From Clarkia xantiana subsp. parviflora (Eukaryota; Streptophyta; Magnoliopsida; Myrtales; Onagraceae), in NCBI GenBank assembly GCA_036873135.1, contig JAPTYO010000002.1, positions 47,669,452 to 47,733,451 of the forward strand: DNA of 64,000 nucleotides, given 5' to 3'. Below the pieces are notes generated by a model. It made no database searches. It had not been told where the DNA came from and was given only the letters and a program-made list of their open reading frames with translations. The translations under genes and the position numbers were made by a program. Shown piece after piece: positions 20,092 through 30,822 of this stretch (position 1 is its first letter; each line of letters opens with the position of its first letter).

Positions 20092-23000
20092 ATGCCTTCT
20101 ACTCGTTCTATGGCGGCTGGCAAGCAAAGAAGACAAGGACAATCTGGTGGTTCCCGTCATCCTGCTGCGACGACTTTGAATTCACCACCAGAGCGCGAGG
20201 AAGACCAGAACCTTCCTGCTGCTGAGGTCTCCCAGACAGGGGCGCAAAACGAAGGTCCCGAAGATGCTGCTGCCCAACACCAGGAGAATAGGAGGCAGGA
20301 GGCTCCTCCCAATGCGGACCTGAAAAGGGCTGTGGCGGAGGCCATGCCAATGTTTCTGGCAGCCGTGGAGGCTCTCTTAGATCGGAGAGAGGCCGTGAGA
20401 AGGCAAGAGGAGATGCCCCCACTAGAGGAAGCACCCCCACCAGCGGAGGTTCAGAATGTGCGGGAGGCCCAACCCCGAAACCAGGGCGGGAGCAAGGAGT
20501 CCTCTCAATCAGAGCGATTCGTGGTCGATGGGCCAGGACCAGTGCAGCACAGGACCATTCCTCTGAATGGTCCCATCACCCCCGACCAGGTGGTAAAGAT
20601 CGTGAACATCTGCATGGGAGAGCAGAAGCCACTGGTGTCGGAACTAAGGGACCGGTCCACTCACCCTTTCGTTCCCCTACTGATAGACACCCTCGCCCCG
20701 CCAGGGCTGGGTATCCCCGTAATTAAGGAGTACGACGGCGAAGGAGACCCAGTTCGTCACGTCCAGAAGCACCTCATGGCGTGTCTGGGCAGAGCCCCGA
20801 CTGAAGATATCGTGTGTACGCTGTTCCCGAACACACTTTGTGAGAGAGCCCTAACCTGGTTCTTCAGTCTGCCGCCAGGATGCATCACTTGCTGGGCAGA
20901 TATGCACGACCGGTTCATTCAGCAATACCAGGGTTGTAGACGTTTGCTGAAGAGTGTGAGGTCCCTAACCCAGGTGGTGCAGAGGCCCGACGAGTCGCTG
21001 GCGCATTATTACCAGCGGTACACTGCCAGTGTGGCGGAGATTGATGAGGAAATCTCGGAGGGTGAAACCATCCGTACCTTCATTCGGAACCTAACAGCCC
21101 CCTACGGTTCCGACTTGATGCACAACGTGGCTGAGAAAGCTGTGTGGAATATGGAGGCACTGCAGAAGAGGGTGAAGCGGCAAATCGATGTCCAGGAGTT
21201 GAAGATAGCCGCTGGAGAGCTTGAGCCCCCGAAGTCGAATAAGGGGAAACAGTCGGTTAAGCCTTTGGACGATCGTAAGCCAAAGGATAAATCCGAGAGC
21301 AGTCGGAATCGAGGCCGCCCTGATCGGAGGGATGATAGGCGTTCCTCGAAGAAGGACAAGCGGGATGACCATGACATTCCTCTCAACTGCTCCATGGCGG
21401 AGGTGTTAACGGTCATGGAACGACAGGGTATTTCCAGATACCCCCCGGAGAAAGAAGGAGAATTCCTGGGATCCCGCACCGATCGTTACTGTCGATTCCA
21501 CCGTGCAAACGGTCACGACACTAACCATTGCCGGGAGCTGAAGAAGGAGATAGAGAAGCTGATCCAGAAGGGGAAGCTTAAGGAATTCGTTGGGGAGAAG
21601 CGGTGTCGATCCCGCTCTCAGTCCCGATCGCGGTCCCGTTCCCGATTCCGCGATCGGTCCCCAAAGAAAAAGAGATCCGACCCGGAGTCGTCCGGTGCCC
21701 GTAAGGAGAGACGGGGCACTATCAATGTGATTCACGGAGGATTCGCAGCTGGAGGTGATACCTCGTCCTCTCGGGAGGTTTACGCCTCTAGAATTCCTAC
21801 TGCTGTGGTGCTGGGTAAGAGGTCCCGATCCTGGACCCTGAAGGAAGAAATGGTGATCTCCTTTTCATCGGAGGATCTGGTAGGCGTGGAGACTCCGCAT
21901 GATGACGCCTTGGTCGTGACCTTGGATGTGAACGGGTACGAGATGAAGCGGATTCTGATCGATGGAGGGCTGGAGGCCATGGGAAAAACGAAGAAGGATC
22001 TGAAGGAGGCGAACTTCCCGATGGTCGGATTCTCTGGCTCTACCTCTTATCCGCTAGGAGTAATCACCTTACCAGTAGAGTTTGGTAGCGGATGGAAATC
22101 GGAGAGGAGGAACGTGGAGTTTGTGGTAGTGGAGCCCGCGGGGACCTACAACGCGATCATCAGGAGAACCACCATCAACCCCCTGATGGCAGTTGCCTCG
22201 ACTGTGCACCAGAAGATGAAGTTCCCGACTGACCATGGAGTTGGGGAAGTCAAAGGCGACCATGTGGCTTCCAGGAAATGTTATGTCAACGCCACCCGAA
22301 GGAGGAGACGAGAGGCCATGACTGTCCTCCAAACAGATGCCGATCCTAGAGAGGAGTTTGGGCGTCCCGCCCCCGTGGAGGATTTGAGGGAGGTTGAGAT
22401 TGACGGGCCTCAGAGGAAGGTGAAAATCGGGTCTGCTCTGACCGAGGAGACAGCCCGAAAATTGATCGATCTATTGGAGGAGTTAAAGATTGATCCCGCG
22501 ATCAAACCTATCACGCAGAAAAGGCGTCCGATGGGCACAGACAAGAGGATCGCGATCCAGCAGGAGGTGGGCAGGTTGCTCGATGCTGGGTTTATCAAAG
22601 AGCTTCGATTCCAGACTTGGGTTGCTAATCCGGTACTGGTGAAGAAGACTAACGGGAAATGGCGGATGTGTGTTGATTTCCGCGACCTGAATAAGGCTTG
22701 CCCGAAGGACTGTTACCCGCTCCCGAGAATCGACCAGCTGGTGGATGCCACATCGGGACATGAGCTGTTGAGCTTCATGGATGCGTACTCGGGCTACAAC
22801 CAGATCAAGATGGCTAAGGAAGACGCTCCTCACACCGCATTTTACGCAGACAGTGACATCTACCACTACGATGTCATGCCCTTCGGGTTGATCAATGCCG
22901 GGGCAACCTACCAGCGGATGGTAAACAAGCTGTTCGGAGATATGCTAGGGGAGACAATGGAGGCTTACGTGGATGATATGCTGGTGAAGTCCCGACAAGC

Positions 23001-24369
23001 TGAGGATCATGTGCACAACCTAGCCATGGCGTTTGAGCGGATGAGGCTTCATCAGGTTCGCTTAAACCCGACAAAATGCGCCTTCGGAGTCCACTCAGGG
23101 AAATTTCTGGGCTTTATGGTGAGCCAGAGAGGAATTGAGGTGAATCCCGAGAAACTAAGGGCGATCGAAGAGATGCAGTCTCCGATAAACCATCGGGAGG
23201 TGCAAGTGCTGAATGGCCGACTGGCTGCAATGAATCGCTTCCTGTCCAACGCAAGTGACCGAACAATGCCATTTTTTGAAGTCCTGAGGGCCAACAAGAA
23301 GTTTGAGTGGACCGCCAAGTGTGAAGAAGCGTTCCAGGCAGTCAAGCAGCACCTTCGCACCCTCCCACCGTTGGCGAAACCGGTTCCAGGCGAGCCGCTC
23401 TATCTTTACTTGGCCGTTTCTGAATTTTCCATTAGCTCTGTGTTAGTGAAGGTTGTGGAGGGTAGTCAAGTCCCCGTCTATTATGTAAGCAAAGCGTTTT
23501 CCAAGTCTGAAATGAATTATCCTGCCGTTGAGAAGTATCTCTTTGCGTTGATTATAACTGCTCAGAAGCTGAGGCCTTATTTCCACGCACACGAGATTAC
23601 TGTGTTAACGAACCAGCCTTTGAAGCATTTTTTGAACCGACCGGATGCGTCGGGGAGATTAGTGAAATGGGCAGTAGAGCTTAATGAGTTTCGCATACAC
23701 TTTGCTCCAAGAACGACTATTAAGGGCCAGGCATTGGCGGATTTCATAGCAGAATCTACCGCCCCCGATCTGGAAGAAGCGGGCCCTGTAGAGGGGGCAA
23801 CCATGGAGGTCCCGATAGCAGAACAACCAGAGATGGTAGAGCAATCAGAACAGCCAAACGAGGAAAATACTTGGGAGATGTACACGGATGGCTCCTCGAG
23901 TTCAGACGGATCAGGAGCAGGCTTTGTGTTGATACCACCAGGCGGAGGTGAACCGCTGCGATATGCTTTGGCCTTAGCATTTAAGGCCACGAACAACGAA
24001 GCGGAGTACGAGGCTCTCATCACGGGCCTGAAAATTTCCAGAGGCACGGAAGTTGCTCACTTGAAAGTAAAGTGTGACGCAGCCCTGATCGTAAACCAGG
24101 TTCAAGGGCGATACGAAGCGAAGAGCCCGATAATGAAGAAGTACCTGCGCGAGGTACAAGCCTTGAAGGAGAGCTTTAAAAGCTTCGACATCGAGGCGAT
24201 CCCGAGGGAGGAAAACGTGGAGGCAGACGCCTTGAGCAAATTTGCGCTGGGGGCACCCTTGGAGGAAAATCGGAAGGTGCATTTCTTGGAGAAGGTGATC
24301 TTATCGACCATCGACCGACACAGGTGTGTGCCATTGAAGCAAGATCGGAGGAGGAGCCCACTTGGATGA
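20092..24369 (+). CDS. gag-pol: Element E gag-protease-RT-RNase H polyprotein (1425 codons)
   Basis: The ATG at 20092 follows the primer site by 18 bases. Gag has a leader, a capsid (GDPVRHVQKHL, LTWFFSLPPG, ESLAHYYQRY), a CHHC knuckle CRFHRANGHDTNHC near residue 466 and an arginine/serine-rich tail. The protease keeps LIDGG but the ten residues that follow in element F are deleted (near 21966). RT has NGKWRMCVDFRDLNKACPKD and YVDDML; 23 residues of the linker before it are also missing (near 22488). RNase H 1 has lost its first acidic residue (LYLYLAVSEF). RNase H 2 is intact (YTDGSSSSDGSGAG, NNEAEYEAL, VKCDAAL, VEADALSKFA). The frame ends by a frameshift before integrase. Gag and pol share one frame, as in many Tat elements. 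Confidence 0.93.
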   Translation: MPSTRSMAAGKQRRQGQSGGSRHPAATTLNSPPEREEDQNLPAAEVSQTGAQNEGPEDAAAQHQENRRQEAPPNADLKRAVAEAMPMFLAAVEALLDRREAVRRQEEMPPLEEAPPPAEVQNVREAQPRNQGGSKESSQSERFVVDGPGPVQHRTIPLNGPITPDQVVKIVNICMGEQKPLVSELRDRSTHPFVPLLIDTLAPPGLGIPVIKEYDGEGDPVRHVQKHLMACLGRAPTEDIVCTLFPNTLCERALTWFFSLPPGCITCWADMHDRFIQQYQGCRRLLKSVRSLTQVVQRPDESLAHYYQRYTASVAEIDEEISEGETIRTFIRNLTAPYGSDLMHNVAEKAVWNMEALQKRVKRQIDVQELKIAAGELEPPKSNKGKQSVKPLDDRKPKDKSESSRNRGRPDRRDDRRSSKKDKRDDHDIPLNCSMAEVLTVMERQGISRYPPEKEGEFLGSRTDRYCRFHRANGHDTNHCRELKKEIEKLIQKGKLKEFVGEKRCRSRSQSRSRSRSRFRDRSPKKKRSDPESSGARKERRGTINVIHGGFAAGGDTSSSREVYASRIPTAVVLGKRSRSWTLKEEMVISFSSEDLVGVETPHDDALVVTLDVNGYEMKRILIDGGLEAMGKTKKDLKEANFPMVGFSGSTSYPLGVITLPVEFGSGWKSERRNVEFVVVEPAGTYNAIIRRTTINPLMAVASTVHQKMKFPTDHGVGEVKGDHVASRKCYVNATRRRRREAMTVLQTDADPREEFGRPAPVEDLREVEIDGPQRKVKIGSALTEETARKLIDLLEELKIDPAIKPITQKRRPMGTDKRIAIQQEVGRLLDAGFIKELRFQTWVANPVLVKKTNGKWRMCVDFRDLNKACPKDCYPLPRIDQLVDATSGHELLSFMDAYSGYNQIKMAKEDAPHTAFYADSDIYHYDVMPFGLINAGATYQRMVNKLFGDMLGETMEAYVDDMLVKSRQAEDHVHNLAMAFERMRLHQVRLNPTKCAFGVHSGKFLGFMVSQRGIEVNPEKLRAIEEMQSPINHREVQVLNGRLAAMNRFLSNASDRTMPFFEVLRANKKFEWTAKCEEAFQAVKQHLRTLPPLAKPVPGEPLYLYLAVSEFSISSVLVKVVEGSQVPVYYVSKAFSKSEMNYPAVEKYLFALIITAQKLRPYFHAHEITVLTNQPLKHFLNRPDASGRLVKWAVELNEFRIHFAPRTTIKGQALADFIAESTAPDLEEAGPVEGATMEVPIAEQPEMVEQSEQPNEENTWEMYTDGSSSSDGSGAGFVLIPPGGGEPLRYALALAFKATNNEAEYEALITGLKISRGTEVAHLKVKCDAALIVNQVQGRYEAKSPIMKKYLREVQALKESFKSFDIEAIPREENVEADALSKFALGAPLEENRKVHFLEKVILSTIDRHRCVPLKQDRRRSPLG

Positions 24370-24722
24370 CCCCGATAGTCGCGTACCTGACTACGGGGGC
24401 AGTCCCCGATGATAAGGTAGTAGCCGACAGGATACGTCGGATCGTGACTAATTACGTGATGCTGGACAATCAGCTATACAAGAAGGGCTGGTTCTCGACT
24501 CCGTACTTGAAGTGTGTGGCTGAGCCCGACACAAGTCGAATCCTGAAAGAGGTGCATGAAGGAATCGCGGCTTGTCATGAAGGGGCCCGATCCATTATGA
24601 GGAAAGTTCTGAACTTGGGCTATTATTGGCCTACGATGAGCAAGGAGGCGACGGCGTTGGTCCGATTCTGTGACGCGTGCCAGAGGTACCCCCAAGCATT
24701 GTGGCTCCGGCTGCTAATCTAA
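24324..24722 (+). pseudogene. pol: Element E integrase N-terminal zinc finger, shifted frame
   Basis: This frame takes over from the polyprotein near 24330. It carries the linker PTWMTPIVAYLTTGAVPDDK and the HHCC zinc finger HEGIAACHEGARSIMRKVLN ... CDACQRYP. It ends at another frameshift near 24690, where the sequence for SIVAPAANLTSIK continues in the next frame. The start codon has no meaning; this is a broken section of one protein. Confidence 0.88.
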
Positions 24723-25057
24723 CGTCCATCAAGTGTGCTTGGCCCTTTGCGCAGTGGGGCATCGACTTGGTGGGACCTCTTCCACAAGCACAAGGTCAAT
24801 GTAAGTATTTACTTGTAGCTATTGATTATTTTTCAAAATGGATAGAGGCAAAGGCATTGGCCAGAACGACGGGGAACCAGATCGTCAAGTTCCTCCAGAC
24901 CCATATTGTGTCCAGATACGGGATTCCTAAGGTGGTGATCAGCGACAATGGTCCACCGTTTAACGGGTCTCAAGTGAATGAGTATCTGGAAGAGTTGAAT
25001 ATCGAGCATCAGACAGCTTCTGTACGCCATGCTCAGACTAATGCCAGGTGGAATTAG
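24677..25057 (+). pseudogene. pol: Element E integrase core, first two catalytic aspartates
   Basis: The core reads WPFAQWGIDLVGPLPQ with the first aspartate, DYFSKWIEAKALART, and VVISDNGPPFNG with the second aspartate. It ends in ASVRHAQTNARWN, where related copies have QTNGQVEAANKT, so a frame change near 25045 disrupts the sequence just before the catalytic glutamate. Confidence 0.9.
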
Positions 25058-25599
25058 CCAACAAAACCGCGATGGATGGCTTGAAGAAGAGGGTCTATGC
25101 CTTGAAGGGCAAATGTCTGAACGAGCTGGAAAACGTGCTTTGGGCCGTTAGAACGACGCCCAAACGAGCAACTGGGGAGACTCCGTTTGGCCTTGTTTAT
25201 GGCACGGAGGCTGTTGCTCCCGTGGAGGTGGCCGTAGCATCCCATCGGATGAGATATTACGAGCCTCTGACAAATGATGAAATAAGACGTCTGGACTTGG
25301 ACTTACTCGAAGAGAAGAGGCAAGAAGCCGACGAAGTCCAGGCTCGAATGCGTTTGGCGACGGCCAGGTATTACAATCGGCGAGTTAAGTCCCGAAAATT
25401 CTTCGTCGGGGAGCTGGTTTGGCGTCGCAACAAGTTCACCCTTTTGGATCGGATCGGCAAGATGTCACCAAAATGGGAAAGACCTTACAAGGTCGTGGGG
25501 ATGCCAGCCCCGAATGCATACAAGTTGGAACACCTCGATGGCAGAATATTAAAGCATTCTTTTAGTGGCGAACACTTGAAGAAACACCATGATTTATGA
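25048..25599 (+). pseudogene. pol: Element E integrase C-terminal part
   Basis: It begins at ELANKTAMDGLKKR, the helix with the catalytic glutamate, and continues through VLWAVRTTPKRATGETPFGL, VYGTEAVAPVEVAV and the C-terminal module GKMSPKWERPYKVV (the GPY/F-like region). It ends SFSGEHLKKHHDL with TGA at 25597-25599, the natural end of pol. The three integrase frames add up to a net shift of zero relative to gag-pol. No chromodomain is present. Confidence 0.9.
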
Positions 25600-26320
25600 A
25601 AAGTCGCCTTAAGTGGTGCCCGAAGAAAAGTCGCCTTAAGTGGTGCCCGATGAAAAGTCGCCTTAAGTGGTGCCTGATGAAAAGTCGCCTTAAGTGGTGC
25701 CCGATGTAAAATCGCCTTAAGTGGTGTAAGTTATTTGTCGTTTGATTCGATGTAAGCAAATTTTGTGCCATCAATTAATAAAGAGGTTGCTTCCAGTCAG
25801 AATTATTCTTAGATTTATTCTAAGCATTATAAAGTCTCCTTGAGTGGTGCACGAGATTAAGTCGCCTTGAGTGGTGCACGAGATTAAGTCGCCTTGAGTG
25901 GTGCACGAGATTAAGTCGCCTTGAGTGGTGCACGAGGTTAAGTCGCCCTGAGTGGTGTACGGGATTAAGTCGCCTTGAGTGGTCCACGAGAAAAGTCGCA
26001 TTGAGTGGTGCACGAGAAAAGTCGTCTTGAGTGATGCGTGATTCTTAGATTTACTCTAAGTGTTATTAAAGTCGTCTTAAGTGACGTCTGAGAAAAGTCG
26101 TCTTAAGTGATGCACGAGATTAAGTCGTCTTAAGTGACGCGTGATTCTTAGATTTATCCTAAGTATTGAAAAATCGCCTTAAGTGGTGCACGATGGTAAG
26201 TCACCTTGAGTGGTGCAAGTTAGTAAATCGTCTTAAGTGATGCATGAGAATGTCTTAAGTGTCGAGGTTTCGACTTAAGCAAATATAACAAAGCCACTTT
26301 GAGAAGTGCAATGAAAATCG
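25600..26320 (+). repeat. Degenerate 27-28-bp tandem array after pol
   Basis: Units are of the form AAAGTCGCCTTAAGTGGTGC followed by CCGATGA. The first units (25600-25730) are nearly identical; later ones read GAGTGGTGCACGAGATTAAG and then GTCTTAAGTGATGC. About 20 units are visible, interrupted twice by ATTCTTAGATTTATTCTAAG. The period near 27 keeps some frames open on the minus strand; these are not genes. Confidence 0.88.
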
Positions 26321-26405
26321 GAACTAAGAATGTTTGATATTAATGGGGCTCAAAGGCCCGACGATTACAAAAGGAGGAGAATACAAGGACTCTAAAGATA
26401 AGCAG

Positions 26406-29102
26406 TTAGGCTTGGTCCTTGTCGGCGGCATCTACGGGAGCAGGGTCCACGAGGTCGGTGGCAGAAGGCTCCACAGGGTCAGCCGCTGGAGGGTCGACTA
26501 TCGGGGCATCAGCACTTGGAGGCTCTGCTGTGTCTTCGACGATCGCGGGAGTACTCCCCCCATCACTCTCCTCCGAAAGGGCAAAGTATTTCTTCGCGAA
26601 GGGAGCAAGAGAAGGAGACTTGTCGAAGTTAATGGCGTCGCCATACTCCAGGTGGAGCTCCTCAACCGCGTTGAAGAAGGTGTTCTCCACCTCCGCGCTG
26701 CAGAATTTCACAGCGTCAGCCTGGAAGTCTTCAGACCTCCGATAATCCTCCCGGCCCTTGATCTCGGCCGCGACCAGCTGCGCGGGAACCCCCGCAACTT
26801 GCTCCTCCAGAGCCTTCTTCTCGAGGATCAGCTTGTTCTCAGCAGCCTGCCGCTCCTGTCGCTCCCGCCTCAAGAGCTCCTCGAAGTCACCAACCTGCTT
26901 TTGGAGTTCCCGAGCCTTTCGGTCGAGGATGGCCTGCTCCTTGGCCAGCTTCCCCCGCGAAGACTTGGAGGCCGCGAGATCCTCCTTAAGCTTGGCGATG
27001 GCCACCCGGTCTCGCTCCCGGGACTCCTCAAAGGCGAAGAGGTACCCAAAGAGACGGTTGAAGTCCCCGATCTCCTGCGATAGAAGAAAGAGAAATGTTA
27101 ACGGACAAGCAACCAGCTTTACTGATGAAAGAGAGAAGTGAGTTTTACCTCTATCCGACGCAGGGACATGTCTCGAATATCCCGACGCATCGCTTCCCAA
27201 TTCAAGGAAATCGGATACCGCATGCTGGGAAGGATCGAGCCTGCTAGCAGATGTAGGGCCAGCTCCGGGTGGGCATCCCCTTGTCGAAGATGGACCCCTT
27301 GCAGCGTTTGGATTGGGGTCCAGGGAGCATCCACCTGCGCGGGGTCAAAAGCCCTGTAGAAACTCCTGTCGAGAGGGAGAAGAGGAGGACCATCACGAGT
27401 CGTGGAGGGGCGCACCGCCGGCTTGCCCCGGACGGGGGAAGGAGTGAAGTCGTGGATGGGCGACGGCTGTTGCTGCTGCGGAGAAGACGAAGGGGGCAGC
27501 CCCGGAGAGGTTGGTTTCAGGGGGGACTGCCCCGTCCTCCGACGATGACGAAGGGAGCCACCCTCATCAGTCTCCTCGGAGGAGTCCAAGGTTTCCACCC
27601 GACGAAATTGTTCGCCGGTCGGGGTTTCTTCCCCTCTTGAAGGAGGCACCCCTGCTGAGGGTGATGCACTCGCTGAAGCTCCAGCACCCGACGGAGCTCC
27701 TGAGCGACCTGCACCTAGAGGACGAGAGGCTTCGGAAACGTAATCAGGGAGTTCATTATGGTTCTTACACCAAACAATACGTCGGGAGACATATTGGTCC
27801 TTCCCGTGGTAATTGTAGTAGCCCGCCTTCAAGACACGAGGAATTTCCCCCCGGAGGACTCGTTTGACATCAGCAATGCGGGCTTCCATGGTCGAAGGAA
27901 TCAACTCCTTCTTAACCAGCCTCCTGTACGATTTAATAGCGAGGCGGAGCTTTTTACCTTCTTCAGCACTCTGGACATCAAAGAGCTTATCCACCTCCAC
28001 GCGGCTCCGCTTTGGTTGCTCCGCGGAAGGAGATCCCAATGGAGCAGCAGCCTTCTTGGCTGACTTCTTCTTCCGCGTAGGGCGGACAGCATCGGTCTCC
28101 CCCTGCTTAAGGATCAGATTGTTCAGCACGGATACCTTCTTGGCTGCAAACAGTAAAAGAAAAAGGGTTAGAGATTTACCCAGGAAACCATATTGGAGGG
28201 GCCGTCGAAGAGCTGCCCCCCGGAGATTATGTCGAGGAGTCGGATCCCGGCATTCACCAGGTCCCGCTCCACGAGAGAATTGGCGTTGAGAGGAGTGTAG
28301 GACTCCCCCCCACCGGTAAAGCTGGATGAGCTGAAGAGTTTGGAAGTCCTCGTCGGTGTAGGTGTGGAAGACGGGAGGAGAATCCGCTTCCACCTCCCAT
28401 CGGGGCCACGGGATCGAGGAGTTTTTGATGAAGAAATAGCTCCTCTTCCACCCACTTTTGTCGGACCCCGTATCGACCAGGAGTCCCCGACCCTTGACCA
28501 CCTTCCAAGTGTCAGTGGTCCAGTTGCACAACCCGAGTTGCGTCTTGTTCCACTTCGGCATCCGGGGGTAGAAGGCGCAAACCCCTGCCTCGTTACACTT
28601 CATCCCATAGAAGGTCCTGAAGAGCTTGAGGCTGTATACCCACTGCTGTCGGAAGCAGAGGACCTGGAAGGCGTTCCACAGGCGTATGGCATGCGGAGAA
28701 AAAGTGGTAGGATGAGTTTTGTAGTACTGGCATATCTCGACCAGATTACCGCAGAAGGGAAATCTAATCCCCGCGGATACTTGTCCCGTAGAGGCAAATA
28801 CCTCCCCTTTCTGGGTCCGAGTAACCTCAAGGTTACCCGAGGGACGGGGCCAGGGATAGGGGAAACGGGGTTCCCAGGTAGAGGTGAGGCATCCCTCCCG
28901 GAGAGCTGCATCATAGGCGGTGCTGGAAATTTCGTTCAGAGCATAGTCGAAGTTAAAGGGCTTCCTTCCCTCGGAACCGGATTCACTGTCTGAAATCAGC
29001 CATGGAAAAGGACATTGGTTTTTCCGGGAAATTGCGAGCAAATCAAGAAGAAATAAAGGGAGAAGATAAGTGAACAACCAAGAAGAAACCCTTACCAGAC
29101 AT
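26406..29102 (-). CDS. Antisense multi-exon ORF of element E (predicted, spliced)
   Basis: It runs opposite to gag-pol. Exon 1 is seven bases, ATGTCTG (29102-29096), then donor GTAAGG; acceptor TTTCAG at 28995-28990; exon 2 opens as DSESGSEGRKPFNF. The N-terminal part (GIRFPFCGNLVEICQYYKTH, FSPHAIRLWNAFQVLCFRQQ, LKLFRTFYGM, PRWEV) resembles the plant domain annotated as putative gypsy-type transposon. A basic middle part follows (RKKKSAKKAAAPLGSP), then a proline/serine-rich part. A last intron lies at 27148-27075 (GAG then GTAAAAC; ATCGCAG then GAGATC), joining RRIE to EIGDF in frame. The end is a coiled coil rich in K, E, R and A. Near 28180-28310 a G run disturbs the frame and a 36-base gap with splice-like ends is too short to be trusted. 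Extra ORFs, some of them antisense, are known from Tat elements; their function is unknown. Confidence 0.75.
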
Positions 29103-29649
29103 GATGATTGAAGGTTGAAGGAGTGAACTTGACGTTGCCGGAAAGATGATCGAAGGAACACTAAGATCTTCGGAATCGCAGAGCTTGAATTTGCAGAGAA
29201 ATTGCAGAGAGCTTTGGAAAATTCGGAGACGGTAAAAGTAAAACTATGCCTACGGTTAGGGTTTTATAGACGAAGAGGACAGTTGAAGAGACGTTTCGAT
29301 CTGAACCGTCGAAATTGAAGCGTTCTGATCTGAACCGTTGAGATGAAACGTGCAGAATGGCAACGGACGCAATAATGAAACAACCTGAAAAGCACTTTTC
29401 AGAAAAAGCAGGCGCGAAAAATCAGGCACGAGTACTGAAGACGTCGCTTCGTTATCTGCTGCATTAAATGGCTGGGGAACCGAGGAGTCCTCTCGGATTT
29501 GGCAGTTATCCACAAGGTATTGAGGAAACGTGAACGAGAAGACTCATACTAAGTGACCACGCCAAGGGAAAGATCCCCGACTTCGACGTCGGGAGGTCGG
29601 GAATTGAAAGACACGACGAACTAAAAGTCCCTCATGTCTTGGGGGCAAA
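29103..29649 (+). other. Element E region between antisense ORF and 3' LTR, with polypurine tract
   Basis: No coding domain. The sequence upstream of the antisense ATG should hold its promoter and leader, but I cannot point to a clear TATA box. The polypurine tract TTGGGGGCAAA lies at 29639-29649, immediately before the 3' LTR, where plus-strand DNA synthesis starts. Confidence 0.75.
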
Positions 29650-30365
29650 TGATGGGTTCCGCTATGACCGTTAGGCCCTTTAACGGTAAGGAAATGGAAA
29701 ATAGGCTCACTGGGCCCTAAAATGGAGGTTAAGAAGACCAAGGCGAAGGGTCCCGACGTAGGGAGTCCCGATGATGAAAGGTCCCAACAGAGTCGGACCA
29801 GATAGGCGAGCTGGAAGCTCCCGATGAGAAGCCTTTAAGTAGGCCCCGATGATGAATCCCTGAGAATGATTGGCCCTGTCACGATGACGAGGGGCCCCGA
29901 GTGGTGACATAACGAGATAACTCTGGAGTCCCCGATATTAGTCGGGACTTGCTATCAGAGGTTAAGGCCGAGATACGCAATGTGTGGCCGAGATACGCGG
30001 AGCGTAGCTAAGATACGCGGAGCGTGGCCGAGATACGTGGGGCGTGGCCGAGATAAGCGAGATCATGGCCTAGATAGGCGGGATCGTGCCCGAGATACGC
30101 GGGATACGGGCTAACCACCCCCAACGGTTCACCAGGTAACTGAGGTACCTCTCCGCCTATAAAAGGGCAGAGGTCACCTCGGATCAATTACGTTGTGATA
30201 TACACTTTGAGATTACTGCTTGCCAGTCCATACGAGATACTCATTTAAGCATCTGAGAGGGATTCTGGGTCACCGCCTGGTCTATCCCCTCTTTGCAGGA
30301 CCACGTGGAGCGAGGGAGCTAGGATCGCCGTCAAGACCGTACCGGAGTTCCACCGTGATCCAACA
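29650..30365 (+). repeat. 3' LTR of element E (716 bp)
   Basis: It begins TGATGGGTTCC and ends GATCCAACA. TATA box TATAAAAG at 30158-30165. It has one more 20-bp subrepeat (GAGATACGTGGGGCGTGGCC) than the 5' LTR, which explains the length difference of 19 bp. The shared motif at 30245-30261 has one change (CATCTGAGAGGG). Confidence 0.95.
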
Positions 30366-30370
30366 CCAAC

Positions 30371-30817
30371 TATCAAGAAATATTTTCTAAGTATTTCTCC
30401 AGGGTGGCAGATATCAAATAGCGGGTGTCAATAATCATGATTATGATATCGAAGAGGACGCATGCATAGTCGACATATGACGAAGTATCAACTGTCGAAG
30501 AAATATTTTCTAAGTATTTCCCCATGATGGAAGATGTCAGATAGCAGGTGTCAACAATCAAGAAATATTTTCTAAGTATTTCACCACGATAGCAACTTCA
30601 ATGAAGGAATCAATACAGAGCAAAGTCACTTCAACCATGCAACCTGAAAATACAACAGACAGTCGAGTCAACGTTCGTTAGTTTACAAACGACAAATGAC
30701 GAACACTTTACTTAGGACAACCACCATGACAACATACACCCTGTTTCTACATCAAGCCTATGGATACAACGTACATTGCAATGGATAGAGAAAAGATTCT
30801 AAGTGTGGAGGCAAGTG
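30371..30817 (+). other. Element A 3' region, segment between E and B
   Basis: This is element A sequence resuming after E. It has three more units with AAATATTTTCTAAGTATTTC, then sequence with CTAAGTGTGGAGGC before the B insertion. No gene is visible. Confidence 0.8.
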
Positions 30818-30822
30818 TGCAC

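Larger units (their letters stand above)
19358..30365 (+). mobile_element. Element E: complete Tat-lineage Ty3/gypsy retrotransposon (11.0 kb)
   Basis: LTRs lie at 19358-20054 and 29650-30365, with the duplication CCAAC at 19353-19357 and 30366-30370. The internal order is primer site, a single gag-pol frame, integrase in three broken frames, a 27-28-bp repeat array, an antisense multi-exon gene (26406-29102), a polypurine tract and the 3' LTR. The two LTRs differ mainly by one extra subrepeat and scattered substitutions, so this is probably the youngest insertion in the window. Confidence 0.95.

Noticed and set aside
25562..26013. Minus-strand frames with repeating HHLRRLFIG or TTQGDLISC.
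   Set aside because: They are the reading of the 27-28-bp array after pol in element E.
26334..27083. A 249-codon plus-strand frame in element E.
   Set aside because: It is the complement of the coiled-coil exon of the antisense gene, which has the splice signals and the more natural composition.
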